Shown here in pieces: positions 35,557 through 43,902 of a DNA stretch of 64,000 nucleotides. The number at the start of each line of letters is the position of its first letter. Positions within the stretch are counted from its first letter, which is position 1. A program made the position numbers and the translations under genes. A model generated the notes under the pieces. That model was not told the DNA's origin, searched no databases, and saw only the letters and a list, made by a program, of their open reading frames with translations. Source of the DNA: Ferruginibacter sp. (GTDB lineage: Bacteria; Bacteroidota; Bacteroidia; Chitinophagales; Chitinophagaceae); the NCBI GenBank assembly GCA_019638525.1, contig JAHBTO010000001.1:496001-560000 (forward strand). Direction: 5' to 3'.

Positions 35557-37368
35557 TTATACAGGTTCGTTTTTCATTTGCTTTGATGCTTTGTTTCGTT
35601 CATTTTCATCAAGTATCACTTTACGCATTCGTATGCTTTTGGGTGTTACTTCAATGCATTCGTCTTGCTGTATGTATTCCATGCACTCTTCTAAAGTCAT
35701 TTGTATTTTTGGCGCAGCACGGCTTGCATCATCGCTACCGCTTGCACGGTGGTTGGTAAGTTTTTTTGCTTCGGTGGCGTTTACATTTAAATCGCCCGGC
35801 TTAATATGCTCGGCTATTATCTGACCTGCATACACTTCATCTCCCGGATCTACAAAAAATCTTCCCCTGTCTTGTAATTTATCAATTGAGTAAGCGGTTG
35901 TTCTTTCCATATTTTTTGATAACAGCACACCATTGTTCCTGCCGGGTATCACACCCTTCCATGGGCGGTAGTCTGTAAACCGGTGTGCCATCACAGCTTC
36001 GCCGGCAGTATTGGTGAGCATGCTACTGCGTAATCCTATCAACCCTCTTGAAGGGATATCAAATTCAAGATGCTGCATTTCGCCCTTGCTTTCCATTATC
36101 AACATTTCGCCCTTTCGCTGTGTTACCATATCTATTACTTTTCCACTAAATTCAGACGGTACATCCACAACAAGAGTTTCATAAGGCTCACATTTTTTAC
36201 CATCAATTTCTTTCACCAACACCTGCGGATTACCTACCGTTAATTCAAAACCTTCCCGGCGCATGGTTTCAATCAATATGCCCAGGTGTAAAATACCACG
36301 GCCATATACTAAAAAGCTATCGGCGCTATCGGTATCTTCTACACGTAATGCAAGGTTTTTTTCGGTTTCTTTCATCAGCCTGTCACGCAAATGGCGTGAG
36401 GTTACAAACTTTCCCTCACGGCCAAAGAAGGGAGAATTGTTGATGCTAAACATCATGCTCATGGTTGGTTCATCTACGCTGATAACAGGCAGCGCCTCCG
36501 GAAAATCAACATCGCAAATTGTATCACCTATATTAAATTCATCCAAACCAACAATAGCGCAAATATCGCCAGCAGCCACTTCTGTTGCTTTCTTTTTGCC
36601 AAGCGCTTCAAAAGTGTACAGTTCTTTCACTTTCATTTTTTTTATTGTTCCACCGGCTTGTACCAATGCAACCTGCTGCCCTTCTTTTACTGTTCCCCTT
36701 GCCACTTTGCCTACAGCTATCCTTCCCAGGAAAGATGAGTAGTCTAACGAAGTAATCTGCATTTGCGTAGCTCCTTCATTTACTACAGGCTCCGGCACGT
36801 GTTCCAAAATAGCATCTAGCAAAGGAAAAATATTGTTGGTTTCTGTTAATGAAGTGTTCATCCAACCATTCTTGCTGCTACCATAAATGGTTGGAAAATC
36901 CAATTGCTCTTCAGTAGCATCAAGGTTAAAGAACAATTCAAAAACCGCATCATGTACTTCGTCGGGGCGGCAGTTGGGTTTATCAACCTTATTGATAACA
37001 ACAATAGGGTGCAAGCCTAATTGCAAAGCCTTTTGTAATACAAATCTTGTTTGTGGCATTGGCCCTTCAAATGCATCAACTAATAATAAAACGCCGTCGG
37101 CCATTTTTAAAACCCGTTCTACCTCGCCGCCAAAATCACTGTGGCCCGGTGTATCAATCACATTAATCTTAACGCCTTTATAGGTAACCGATACGTTTTT
37201 ACTGAAAATGGTAATGCCCCTCTCTCTTTCCAAATCATTATTATCCATTATCAATTCACCGGTTTCCTGGTTTTCACGGAAAATGTTGGTGCTGTGCAAA
37301 ATCTTGTCAACCAGGGTTGTTTTACCGTGATCTACGTGGGCAATAATAGCGATGTTCCTTATATTCAT
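35557..37368 (-). CDS. typA: Translational GTPase TypA/BipA
   Basis: A 603-residue ribosome-associated GTPase of the EF-G family, involved in ribosome assembly and stress growth. G motifs: AHVDHGKTTL (G1), RERGITI (G2), DTPGHSDFGG (G3), NKVD (G4). The conserved C-terminal TypA domain includes VMAHRFTDYRPWKGVIPGRN and the YIQQDECIEVTPKSIRMRK region. Length is normal. A promoter is predicted about 90 bp upstream. Confidence 0.97.
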   Translation of the reverse strand: MNIRNIAIIAHVDHGKTTLVDKILHSTNIFRENQETGELIMDNNDLERERGITIFSKNVSVTYKGVKINVIDTPGHSDFGGEVERVLKMADGVLLLVDAFEGPMPQTRFVLQKALQLGLHPIVVINKVDKPNCRPDEVHDAVFELFFNLDATEEQLDFPTIYGSSKNGWMNTSLTETNNIFPLLDAILEHVPEPVVNEGATQMQITSLDYSSFLGRIAVGKVARGTVKEGQQVALVQAGGTIKKMKVKELYTFEALGKKKATEVAAGDICAIVGLDEFNIGDTICDVDFPEALPVISVDEPTMSMMFSINNSPFFGREGKFVTSRHLRDRLMKETEKNLALRVEDTDSADSFLVYGRGILHLGILIETMRREGFELTVGNPQVLVKEIDGKKCEPYETLVVDVPSEFSGKVIDMVTQRKGEMLIMESKGEMQHLEFDIPSRGLIGLRSSMLTNTAGEAVMAHRFTDYRPWKGVIPGRNNGVLLSKNMERTTAYSIDKLQDRGRFFVDPGDEVYAGQIIAEHIKPGDLNVNATEAKKLTNHRASGSDDASRAAPKIQMTLEECMEYIQQDECIEVTPKSIRMRKVILDENERNKASKQMKNEPV

Positions 37369-37456
37369 TATGTAACTTTTAGCCTTATACTAAAGTATTT
37401 TGCAAAAAACAGTCAAATCACTTACAGTATGTTTACGGCTGTTGTTTTAAAGGGCG

Positions 37457-37487
37457 CAAATGTACGTTAAATCAACCGTATGGCAAG
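37457..37487 (-). promoter_or_regulatory. Predicted promoter of typA
   Basis: On the minus strand CTTG (37487-37484), 19 nt, then TACATTTG (37464-37457), an exact -7 match with a one-off -33. The leader would be about 85 nt. Confidence 0.42.
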
Positions 37488-37591
37488 GGTTATGATGAAT
37501 TAAAATGATGTTCTTTTTATAAAAAACACCCTGCATATTCTCTTTTAATATTGTGAGTTAATAACGATATATAAAGAATTAACATTGTTCA

Positions 37592-37623
37592 TTTGTTAAT
37601 AAATCCATTTCACTTTAATTTTA
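37592..37623 (+). promoter_or_regulatory. Predicted promoter of the TlpA-type gene
   Basis: TTTG (37592-37595), exactly 20 nt, then TAATTTTA (37616-37623), a 7/8 match to TAnnTTTG, 26 bp before the ATG at 37650. Confidence 0.5.
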
Positions 37624-37649
37624 TTGTTCATACTAAAAACAACTCCCCC

Positions 37650-39584
37650 ATGAAAAAATTAATGGTAGCTGTATGCCTTTTTATATTATCAGGCGCAGTA
37701 AAAGCACAGGTAAAGTTTGAAGCCTTACAAATAACTCCATCAATGCCTAAAAACGGGCAAACGGTAAGTTTTAAATACGATAAAAAATTATCTCCGTTGA
37801 TTGATGAAAAAAAAGTTGATGTGCTGGTTTATGTATTTGGGAAAAAAGGGATGAATGTATTAGAACCAAAAACTGTACAAACCGGAACAGTATTTTCGGG
37901 CAACTTTAAATTAGACAGCAATGCAACCTGCATTGCATTTGGTTTTTCGGCAAATGATAATAAAGTTAAAGACAATAATGCCGGCGATGGATATATAGTA
38001 CCTGTATATGAAAAAAACAAACCTGTGTTGGGTTATTACGCAGCAGCAGGTTCGCTTTATAACGGGTATGGCGAATACCTGTTTAATATGAAAACATCAG
38101 CTGATAAAAATCTTGCATTAATTGAAGAAGGGATGAAAGTTTACCCCGATGCAAAAAATGATGCTGCGTATTTTTCATCTTACCTGTATGCCATCAATTC
38201 GGCAAAGAAAAAAGAAGCCCAGCCGATTATCATTGAACATTTAAAAGAGTTAGCAACTAACAGCAATTTAAATGAAGCTGATTATGGTATTCTTTCGCAA
38301 TGGTACAACCGTTTTAAGATGAAGAGTACGGCCGATTCTTTTACCAACATCATGAAGGGAAAATTCCCCGATGGCAAATGGAAAAAAACCGAAGCCATGA
38401 ATGCTGTTTATAAAGCCAAGGATGGCAATAGTAAAAAAGCTGCATTTGAAGAATATATTAAAGCCTATCCGCCTACAGCAGATGATAAGCAAACAATAAA
38501 TTATTTAAAAAGTAATATTGCTGAAGCTTATCAAAAAGATAAAAATTATGAAGCATTAAAATATTGGGCTAAAGATTTACCAATGGCAGATAAAGCCAGT
38601 GTTTACAACAATTCTGCCTGGTACATGGCATTGGCAAACGAGGCTTTACCCGAAGCTAAGCAAATGAGTTATGAAGCAACAACCTGGGCAAAAAAAGAAA
38701 TGACCTCGCCTTCAGAAAAAAAACCCGGAAGCATTACTAAAAAACAATGGGATGAGCAACGTAAAAGGCAATATGCAATGTATGGCGATACCTACTCCCT
38801 AATACTTTATAATTTAAAAGACTACAAAAACGGCTTTCGGTACGCAAAAGATGCTGCAAGTATAAATGAGTTTAAAAATGCAGAATACAATGAACGTTAT
38901 AGCCAACTTTTAGTAAAAGTGTTACCTACCGATAAAGCTAAAAAAGAAATAGAAAAGTTTGTAAAGGATGGAGCCGCCTCTTCCAAAACAAAAGAATTGC
39001 TGAAGGATTTATATGTAGAAGAAAAAAAATCGGACAAAGGGTTTGATGAATATCTTACTAAACTGGAAGCCGCAGCCAAAGAAAAAAGAAGGGAAGAGCT
39101 TGCCAAAACCATGATAAACGAAGTTGCCCCTAAGTTTACTTTAAAAGACCTTGATGGAAATGATATTAGCCTTACCAGCCTTAATGGTAAAGTGGTAGTG
39201 GTAGATTTTTGGGCAACCTGGTGCGGCCCCTGTATTGCATCTATGCCTGCCATGAAAGCAGTACAGGAAAAATTAAAAGTGAGAGATGATGTGAAATTTG
39301 TTTTTGTAGATACCTGGGAATCGGTAGAAAATAAAAAACAAAATGCTGCTGATTTTATGACTAAAAACAATTATCCGTTTCATGTTTTGCTGGATAATGA
39401 AGATAAAGTAGTGGCCGATTTTAAAGTGAGTGGCATACCCACAAAATTCATCATTGATAAAACAGGTAACATACGTTTTAAAAGCGTAGGCTTTGGCGGC
39501 AACGATGATGCTCTAATTGATGAAGTAAGTATGATGGTGGAAATGGCAAGTGCTGATATGCCGGCAAAGAAACAGGTGAAATAA
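37650..39584 (+). CDS. Exported TlpA-type thioredoxin protein with long N-terminal region
   Basis: A 644-residue exported protein. Signal peptide to about residue 18 (ending VKAQ), then a beta-rich domain (about 20-140), a helical TPR-like middle (about 150-480), and a C-terminal TlpA/AhpC-type thioredoxin domain (about 495-640) with FWATWCGPCIASMP, so the CxxC is intact near residue 524. Bacteroidota use such proteins for periplasmic disulfide reduction and repair. I start at ATG 37650 (MKKLMVA); the upstream in-frame ATG lacks a signal peptide. A terminator follows. Confidence 0.92.
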   Translation: MKKLMVAVCLFILSGAVKAQVKFEALQITPSMPKNGQTVSFKYDKKLSPLIDEKKVDVLVYVFGKKGMNVLEPKTVQTGTVFSGNFKLDSNATCIAFGFSANDNKVKDNNAGDGYIVPVYEKNKPVLGYYAAAGSLYNGYGEYLFNMKTSADKNLALIEEGMKVYPDAKNDAAYFSSYLYAINSAKKKEAQPIIIEHLKELATNSNLNEADYGILSQWYNRFKMKSTADSFTNIMKGKFPDGKWKKTEAMNAVYKAKDGNSKKAAFEEYIKAYPPTADDKQTINYLKSNIAEAYQKDKNYEALKYWAKDLPMADKASVYNNSAWYMALANEALPEAKQMSYEATTWAKKEMTSPSEKKPGSITKKQWDEQRKRQYAMYGDTYSLILYNLKDYKNGFRYAKDAASINEFKNAEYNERYSQLLVKVLPTDKAKKEIEKFVKDGAASSKTKELLKDLYVEEKKSDKGFDEYLTKLEAAAKEKRREELAKTMINEVAPKFTLKDLDGNDISLTSLNGKVVVVDFWATWCGPCIASMPAMKAVQEKLKVRDDVKFVFVDTWESVENKKQNAADFMTKNNYPFHVLLDNEDKVVADFKVSGIPTKFIIDKTGNIRFKSVGFGGNDDALIDEVSMMVEMASADMPAKKQVK

Positions 39585-39603
39585 AAAAAATTCTCAATTA
39601 AAT

Positions 39604-39634
39604 AAAACGGGTTGTTCTTTTTCAACCCGTTTTT
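39604..39634 (+). terminator. Rho-independent terminator after the TlpA-type gene
   Basis: AAAACGGGTTG (39604-39614) pairs with CAACCCGTTTT (39623-39633) around an 8-nt loop, with a short U-run. Confidence 0.8.
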
Positions 39635-39642
39635 GTTATATC

Positions 39643-39921
39643 ATGACTAATAAAAAAATATTTGTTCCACATATTGCAATTTGCATAGCCATGGATATTG
39701 CGGGCATGGTAACCTATCTTATACCTTGGCTGGGCGAGTCTGCCGATGTGGTTTTTGCTCCCATATCGGCATTTATATTTTACAAAATGTTTGGTGGCCG
39801 TGTGGGAATGATTGGAAGTGTTTTAAATTTTTTAGAAGAGATTATCCCATTTACCGATTTCATACCGTCGTTTACCATTGCATGGTTTATCCGAAAAAGT
39901 GAAGCAGATAAACTACTGTAA
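39643..39921 (+). CDS. Small conserved membrane protein
   Basis: A 92-residue protein with about three hydrophobic segments (residues 8-28, 38-52 and 60-82) and polar ends. The central FAPISAFIFYKMFGG and EEIIPFTDFIPSFTIAWF suggest a small conserved integral membrane protein, but I do not recognise a named family. It begins 9 bp after the preceding terminator and precedes uvrB by 39 bp. Confidence 0.65.
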   Translation: MTNKKIFVPHIAICIAMDIAGMVTYLIPWLGESADVVFAPISAFIFYKMFGGRVGMIGSVLNFLEEIIPFTDFIPSFTIAWFIRKSEADKLL

Positions 39922-39936
39922 AAATAATCGTATTGT

Positions 39937-39955
39937 GTTTTGTAAATTGCAAAAC
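39937..39955. promoter_or_regulatory. Inverted repeat just upstream of uvrB
   Basis: GTTTTG and CAAAAC (7-bp spacer) form an inverted repeat ending 5 bp before the uvrB ATG. It could be an operator, for example for a LexA-type damage regulator, but the repressor motif in this group is not known to me. Confidence 0.3.
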
Positions 39956-39960
39956 TGATT

Positions 39961-42003
39961 ATGCCTTTTCAACTTCAAGCACCATATTCCCCGGCCGGCG
40001 ATCAGCCGGATGCCATACGACAGCTTACCGATGGTATCCTGAATGGCGAAAAACACCAAACACTTTTAGGTGTTACCGGCAGCGGTAAAACTTTTACTAT
40101 GGCAAATGTGATACAGCAGGTACAAAAACCCACGCTTGTCATCACCCATAACAAAACTTTGGTTGCACAGTTATATGGCGAGCTAAAACAATTTTTTCCA
40201 GATAATGCAGTAGGCTATTTTGTTTCTTATTACGATTATTACCAGCCCGAGGCTTATATGCCTGTGAGCAACACTTATATTGAAAAAGACCTTAGCATAA
40301 ATGAAGAACTGGATAAACTGCGCCTGCAGGCAACGGCACAATTATTAAGTGGCCGCAGAGACATTATTATTGTTGCTAGTGTAAGTTGCATTTATGGTAT
40401 GGGCAATCCCACCGATTACGAAAACGGAATCATCCGTATACAGCAGGGACAGGTTATTTCACGCCAGGGTTTTTTACATGCATTAGTAAATTCTTTATAT
40501 AACCGCAGCGAAGGAGATTTTACAAGAGGTACATTCCGTGTTAAGGGCGATACTATTGATATTAACCTGCCCTATGTTGATTTTGGTTATCGCATAACTT
40601 TTTTTGGCGATGAAATAGAAATGATAGAAACGCTGGAGCTAAGCAGCGGCAAACGTATCAGCGCAGTACAGCATGCAGCCATTTTTCCGGCAAACTTATA
40701 TGTGGCGCCTAAAGATGTATTACAGCAAGTGGTGTATGAAATACAGGACGAGATGGCAGCACAGGAAAAATATTTTAAAAGCAGCGGAAAATATATTGAA
40801 GCACAGCGGGTGAACGAAAGGGTGAACTACGACCTTGAAATGATTCGTGAACTTGGCTATTGCAATGGTATAGAAAACTACTCTCGTTTTTTTGACAGAC
40901 GAAAACCCGGCACCAGGCCATTTTGCCTGCTGGATTATTTTCCGAAAGATTTTATTTGCATCATTGACGAAAGCCATCAAACCATACCACAAGTAAGCGG
41001 TATGTATGGCGGCGACCGTAGCCGTAAACTGGTATTGGTAGATTATGGCTTTCGCCTGCCATCGGCATTAGATAACAGGCCACTTAACTTTAATGAGTTT
41101 GAAACGCTATTGAACCAAACAATTTATGTATCGGCAACACCCGGCAAGTACGAACTGGAAAAATGCGGCGGTGTAGTGGTGGAGCAGGTAGTGCGTCCTA
41201 CCGGATTGTTAGACCCTCCTATTGAAGTGCGGCCATCTATTAACCAGATTGATGACCTGCTGGATGAAATTGATAACAGGGTAAAAAAAGGCGACCGGGT
41301 TTTAGTTACCACCCTAACCAAACGCATGGCCGAAGAAATGGACAAATACCTGCATCGTATAGATATAAAAAGTAAGTACATACACAGCGAAGTAGATACA
41401 CTGGAAAGGATGGAGATACTGCGTGAGTTAAGGTTAGGTACCATTGATGTGCTTGTTGGTGTAAATTTATTAAGAGAGGGATTAGACCTTCCAGAGGTTT
41501 CGCTGGTTGCCATACTGGATGCAGATAAAGAAGGATTTTTAAGAAATGAAAAAAGCCTTACACAAACAGCGGGCCGTGCAGCCCGTAATGCCGATGGATT
41601 GGTGATATTTTATGCTGATAAAATGACCGACAGTATGCAACGCACTATTGATGAAACCAATCGCCGAAGGGAAAAACAAATTGCTTATAATACCGAACAT
41701 AATATAATACCCACCACTATTAAAAAAACTACTGAGCAAATTATTGCACAAGGTTCTGTGTTAGATGTAAAAGGTTACGACCCCTCTAACCCTCACTCAT
41801 TGGCCCCTGATGAAGAATTGGTAACAGTAGCTGCAGAAGAACAAGTACAGTATGAAACTATACCACAAATGGAAAAAGCCATTGCTAAAACAAAAAAAGA
41901 AATGAATAAAGCAGCCAAAGACCTTGATTTTATGGAGGCTGCCCGGTTAAGGGATGAAATGTTCAGGTTGCAAAAATTACTGCAAGAAATGAAAGGCGCC
42001 TGA
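39961..42003 (+). CDS. uvrB: Excinuclease ABC subunit B
   Basis: A 680-residue UvrB, full length: Walker A GVTGSGKTFTMA near residue 38, the beta-hairpin YDYYQPEAYMP near 93, the Walker B-type IDESH near 340, helicase motifs YVSATPGKYE, REGLDLPEVSLVAILDADKE and QTAGRAARN, and a C-terminal UVR motif (about 637-675) that contacts UvrC. It verifies damage in nucleotide excision repair. uvrA and uvrC are not in the window. Confidence 0.97.
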   Translation: MPFQLQAPYSPAGDQPDAIRQLTDGILNGEKHQTLLGVTGSGKTFTMANVIQQVQKPTLVITHNKTLVAQLYGELKQFFPDNAVGYFVSYYDYYQPEAYMPVSNTYIEKDLSINEELDKLRLQATAQLLSGRRDIIIVASVSCIYGMGNPTDYENGIIRIQQGQVISRQGFLHALVNSLYNRSEGDFTRGTFRVKGDTIDINLPYVDFGYRITFFGDEIEMIETLELSSGKRISAVQHAAIFPANLYVAPKDVLQQVVYEIQDEMAAQEKYFKSSGKYIEAQRVNERVNYDLEMIRELGYCNGIENYSRFFDRRKPGTRPFCLLDYFPKDFICIIDESHQTIPQVSGMYGGDRSRKLVLVDYGFRLPSALDNRPLNFNEFETLLNQTIYVSATPGKYELEKCGGVVVEQVVRPTGLLDPPIEVRPSINQIDDLLDEIDNRVKKGDRVLVTTLTKRMAEEMDKYLHRIDIKSKYIHSEVDTLERMEILRELRLGTIDVLVGVNLLREGLDLPEVSLVAILDADKEGFLRNEKSLTQTAGRAARNADGLVIFYADKMTDSMQRTIDETNRRREKQIAYNTEHNIIPTTIKKTTEQIIAQGSVLDVKGYDPSNPHSLAPDEELVTVAAEEQVQYETIPQMEKAIAKTKKEMNKAAKDLDFMEAARLRDEMFRLQKLLQEMKGA

Positions 42004-42011
42004 TGATTTTT

Positions 42012-42416
42012 TTATAAAAGTAATTTTTTAAATCTCTCTATCTCTGCATTTTCTGAGGCAGAAATATTTTCATCATTATCAAATTTAGATTTTAAGAAAA
42101 GCACCCGTTTGTGACCCGGATATTTTTGGAGAATAGCAGTAAGTGTATTTCCTAATTCTTTGTCTTTAACGGGTAAAGTAGCAGTTATAGAAGCTGCAGC
42201 CCTTTCCCGGGTAGGCTTTTTTTTAATAATTGCCTCTAAGGTGGCAATTTTATTTTGAGGTATGGATGCTGTTTTCAATGCTTTACTATGTAAACCCTCT
42301 AATTGTTTTTTACTTAGCCCACCACGGTTACAATATTGCTGATGCAAACTGTTTATAAAATTTGATGATGGGTGTGCTTTTATCATCTGGTTTAATATAT
42401 CAAGTAATATATCCAT
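42012..42416 (-). CDS. Hypothetical protein
   Basis: A 134-residue soluble, mostly helical, lysine-rich protein with no signal peptide or membrane helix. The N-terminal HPSSNFINSLHQQYCNRGGL and KKQLEGLHSKALKTASIPQ and the repeated short helices suggest a small protein-binding module; I do not recognise a family. It is convergent with uvrB, 8 bp apart, and follows the MOSC gene by 26 bp in the same direction. Confidence 0.65.
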   Translation of the reverse strand: MDILLDILNQMIKAHPSSNFINSLHQQYCNRGGLSKKQLEGLHSKALKTASIPQNKIATLEAIIKKKPTRERAAASITATLPVKDKELGNTLTAILQKYPGHKRVLFLKSKFDNDENISASENAEIERFKKLLL

Positions 42417-42442
42417 TAGGTTTAAAAAATTGCAGGTTTTAA

Positions 42443-43252
42443 TTATCCAACTTTAATCTTGTTTCCTGTTAGTTTAAGTTCATCACCTTTTGCAATCCAT
42501 TTTCCAATTTCGGATGATGGTATCATACAATCAACCGACAAATAATAAGTATGTCCATAATTGTTCAATGCCGACCCTTCAGGTAAATTTTGTTCCCTAC
42601 AGTATGCAAAAGTTTTTTGAAAAGCATGTATATCCTTTCCGGTTTGTGGGTTACGGGTTGGTACTACACACCTGGCTCTTGGTCCCATCCCTAAAACTTT
42701 TACATTGCCAATAGTAAATTCAATAGCAGTTCCTTCAGTTGTAAAAAGCCTGTCTTCCCAAAATGCCGGTACATTACCTAATTCCAGGGTAGCTCTAAAC
42801 CTTTGCCTGGTTTCTTCCAATGGCAAGTTATCAAACCAGCCGGCCACTGTTTGCAGGCTTGCTGTAGACAGAAGCGTCATTCCACTTTTAACCGGTTTAT
42901 CTAAAAAACCGCCTTCTGTATTTTGTTTTAAAATAACCTGTTTATTAAAGAAAGATGAGAGATAAATGTCAATAGCATCTTTATCGTGCTGCAAATGAAA
43001 ACTGTGCCAGTTAGTTTGCGCCTGGTGCCTAAAGTAAATGGTTTTTGCTTCAAAATCCATATTCAACCTTAATTGATGTACCAGTGGATTTTTTTTACCG
43101 TTTACATACTTATCTTTTTCATCAAAGATGGCATATTCCCTGTCATGCAATAAGCAGCCGCCGGGCCCAATTTGTGCTTCCTGCAACCAAATACCATCCA
43201 GCGATTTTACCGGGTAAATACAAATACGCTCTACAAAAGGCAATTGTTTCAT
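42443..43252 (-). CDS. MOSC domain protein (YcbX/mARC-like)
   Basis: A 269-residue protein: an N-terminal MOSC beta-barrel (ICIYPVKSLDGIWLQEAQIG, GPGGCLLHDREYAIF) and a C-terminal MOSC domain with the conserved Cys in RCVVPTRNPQTG (about 195), the expected molybdenum ligand. Relatives are molybdenum-cofactor N-hydroxylate reductases detoxifying compounds such as 6-hydroxylaminopurine. No electron-transfer partner gene adjoins. Confidence 0.92.
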   Translation of the reverse strand: MKQLPFVERICIYPVKSLDGIWLQEAQIGPGGCLLHDREYAIFDEKDKYVNGKKNPLVHQLRLNMDFEAKTIYFRHQAQTNWHSFHLQHDKDAIDIYLSSFFNKQVILKQNTEGGFLDKPVKSGMTLLSTASLQTVAGWFDNLPLEETRQRFRATLELGNVPAFWEDRLFTTEGTAIEFTIGNVKVLGMGPRARCVVPTRNPQTGKDIHAFQKTFAYCREQNLPEGSALNNYGHTYYLSVDCMIPSSEIGKWIAKGDELKLTGNKIKVG

Positions 43253-43340
43253 AAATTATTAACGCCGTTACAGTACAATGTAAATATCCCTATACAATAT
43301 TTTTTAATAGGTTCCGTTAAGATTAGTATAACCAGTTTTT

Positions 43341-43502
43341 ATGAACAAACCCCAATATCCGCAAAAAAACAACCATATTGTTGTGCAGTTAATAAAAAAT
43401 TTTATTGGTAAGCTAAGGCAAAACCCCGATACTTATCCAATACGTTATTATAAAAAGAGCCGAAAGTATAAGCATAATTTTAATGAGCAGGCAGTAAAGT
43501 AA
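43341..43502 (+). CDS. Small basic protein, 53 residues
   Basis: ATG at 43341, stop TAA at 43500-43502. The product is very basic and aromatic (RYYKKSRKYKHNFNEQ near the C-terminus) after a short hydrophobic patch (HIVVQLIKNFIGKL). There is no overlapping longer frame. It sits between the MOSC gene and a second small gene on the same strand. I see no clear promoter of its own, so it is a candidate rather than certain gene. Confidence 0.45.
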   Translation: MNKPQYPQKNNHIVVQLIKNFIGKLRQNPDTYPIRYYKKSRKYKHNFNEQAVK

Positions 43503-43550
43503 CCATTTGGCTGTGGAAATTACTTTTTAAAAAATTCAGCAAAATTGCGC

Positions 43551-43582
43551 TTGACAAAGTTGATGTTCTGATTGTACTTTTG
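43551..43582 (+). promoter_or_regulatory. Promoter of the 44-residue protein gene
   Basis: TTG (43551-43553), 21 nt, then TACTTTTG (43575-43582), an exact -7 match, 20 bp before the ATG at 43603. Confidence 0.55.
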
Positions 43583-43602
43583 GTTTAATTAAATCCAATA
43601 TT

Positions 43603-43737
43603 ATGAAATCCAAAACCAACACTCAACACTTTGCATTTTATGCTGTGGTTAAATTCCTGGGCCGTGCTTTTAAAAGCATGTTCGAATCTCAAAACAACAG
43701 GGAATTCAGAAGGCTGAAAAATTTTATCGCTTCTTAA
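43603..43737 (+). CDS. Small basic protein, 44 residues
   Basis: ATG at 43603, stop TAA at 43735-43737. The product has an amphipathic core (HFAFYAVVKFLGRAFKSMF) and a charged tail (NNREFRRLKNFIAS). A good promoter precedes it, and the codon choice looks like that of neighbouring genes. No named family comes to mind. It may be a membrane-surface or stress peptide, but that is only a guess. Confidence 0.55.
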   Translation: MKSKTNTQHFAFYAVVKFLGRAFKSMFESQNNREFRRLKNFIAS

Positions 43738-43770
43738 TTGTCAATTACAATATTGGCTTAATTGTTTACC

Positions 43771-43784
43771 GGTACACATGTACC
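43771..43784. repeat. GGTACA/TGTACC palindrome
   Basis: GGTACA-CA-TGTACC is a perfect 6-bp inverted repeat with a 2-bp spacer in the gap between the 44-residue gene and the convergent ClC gene. Operator or chance; no U-run follows. Confidence 0.4.
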
Positions 43785-43902
43785 TGTATATACAACTCCT
43801 CTTAAACCAATTTTAAAATTGCAGTAAAGTTTTACTGTAAACTTTTACGGGTATTAATCTTTTGAGTAAGCTTTCCCATAAGTTTGTTTCTGCTTTCTAA
43901 AC

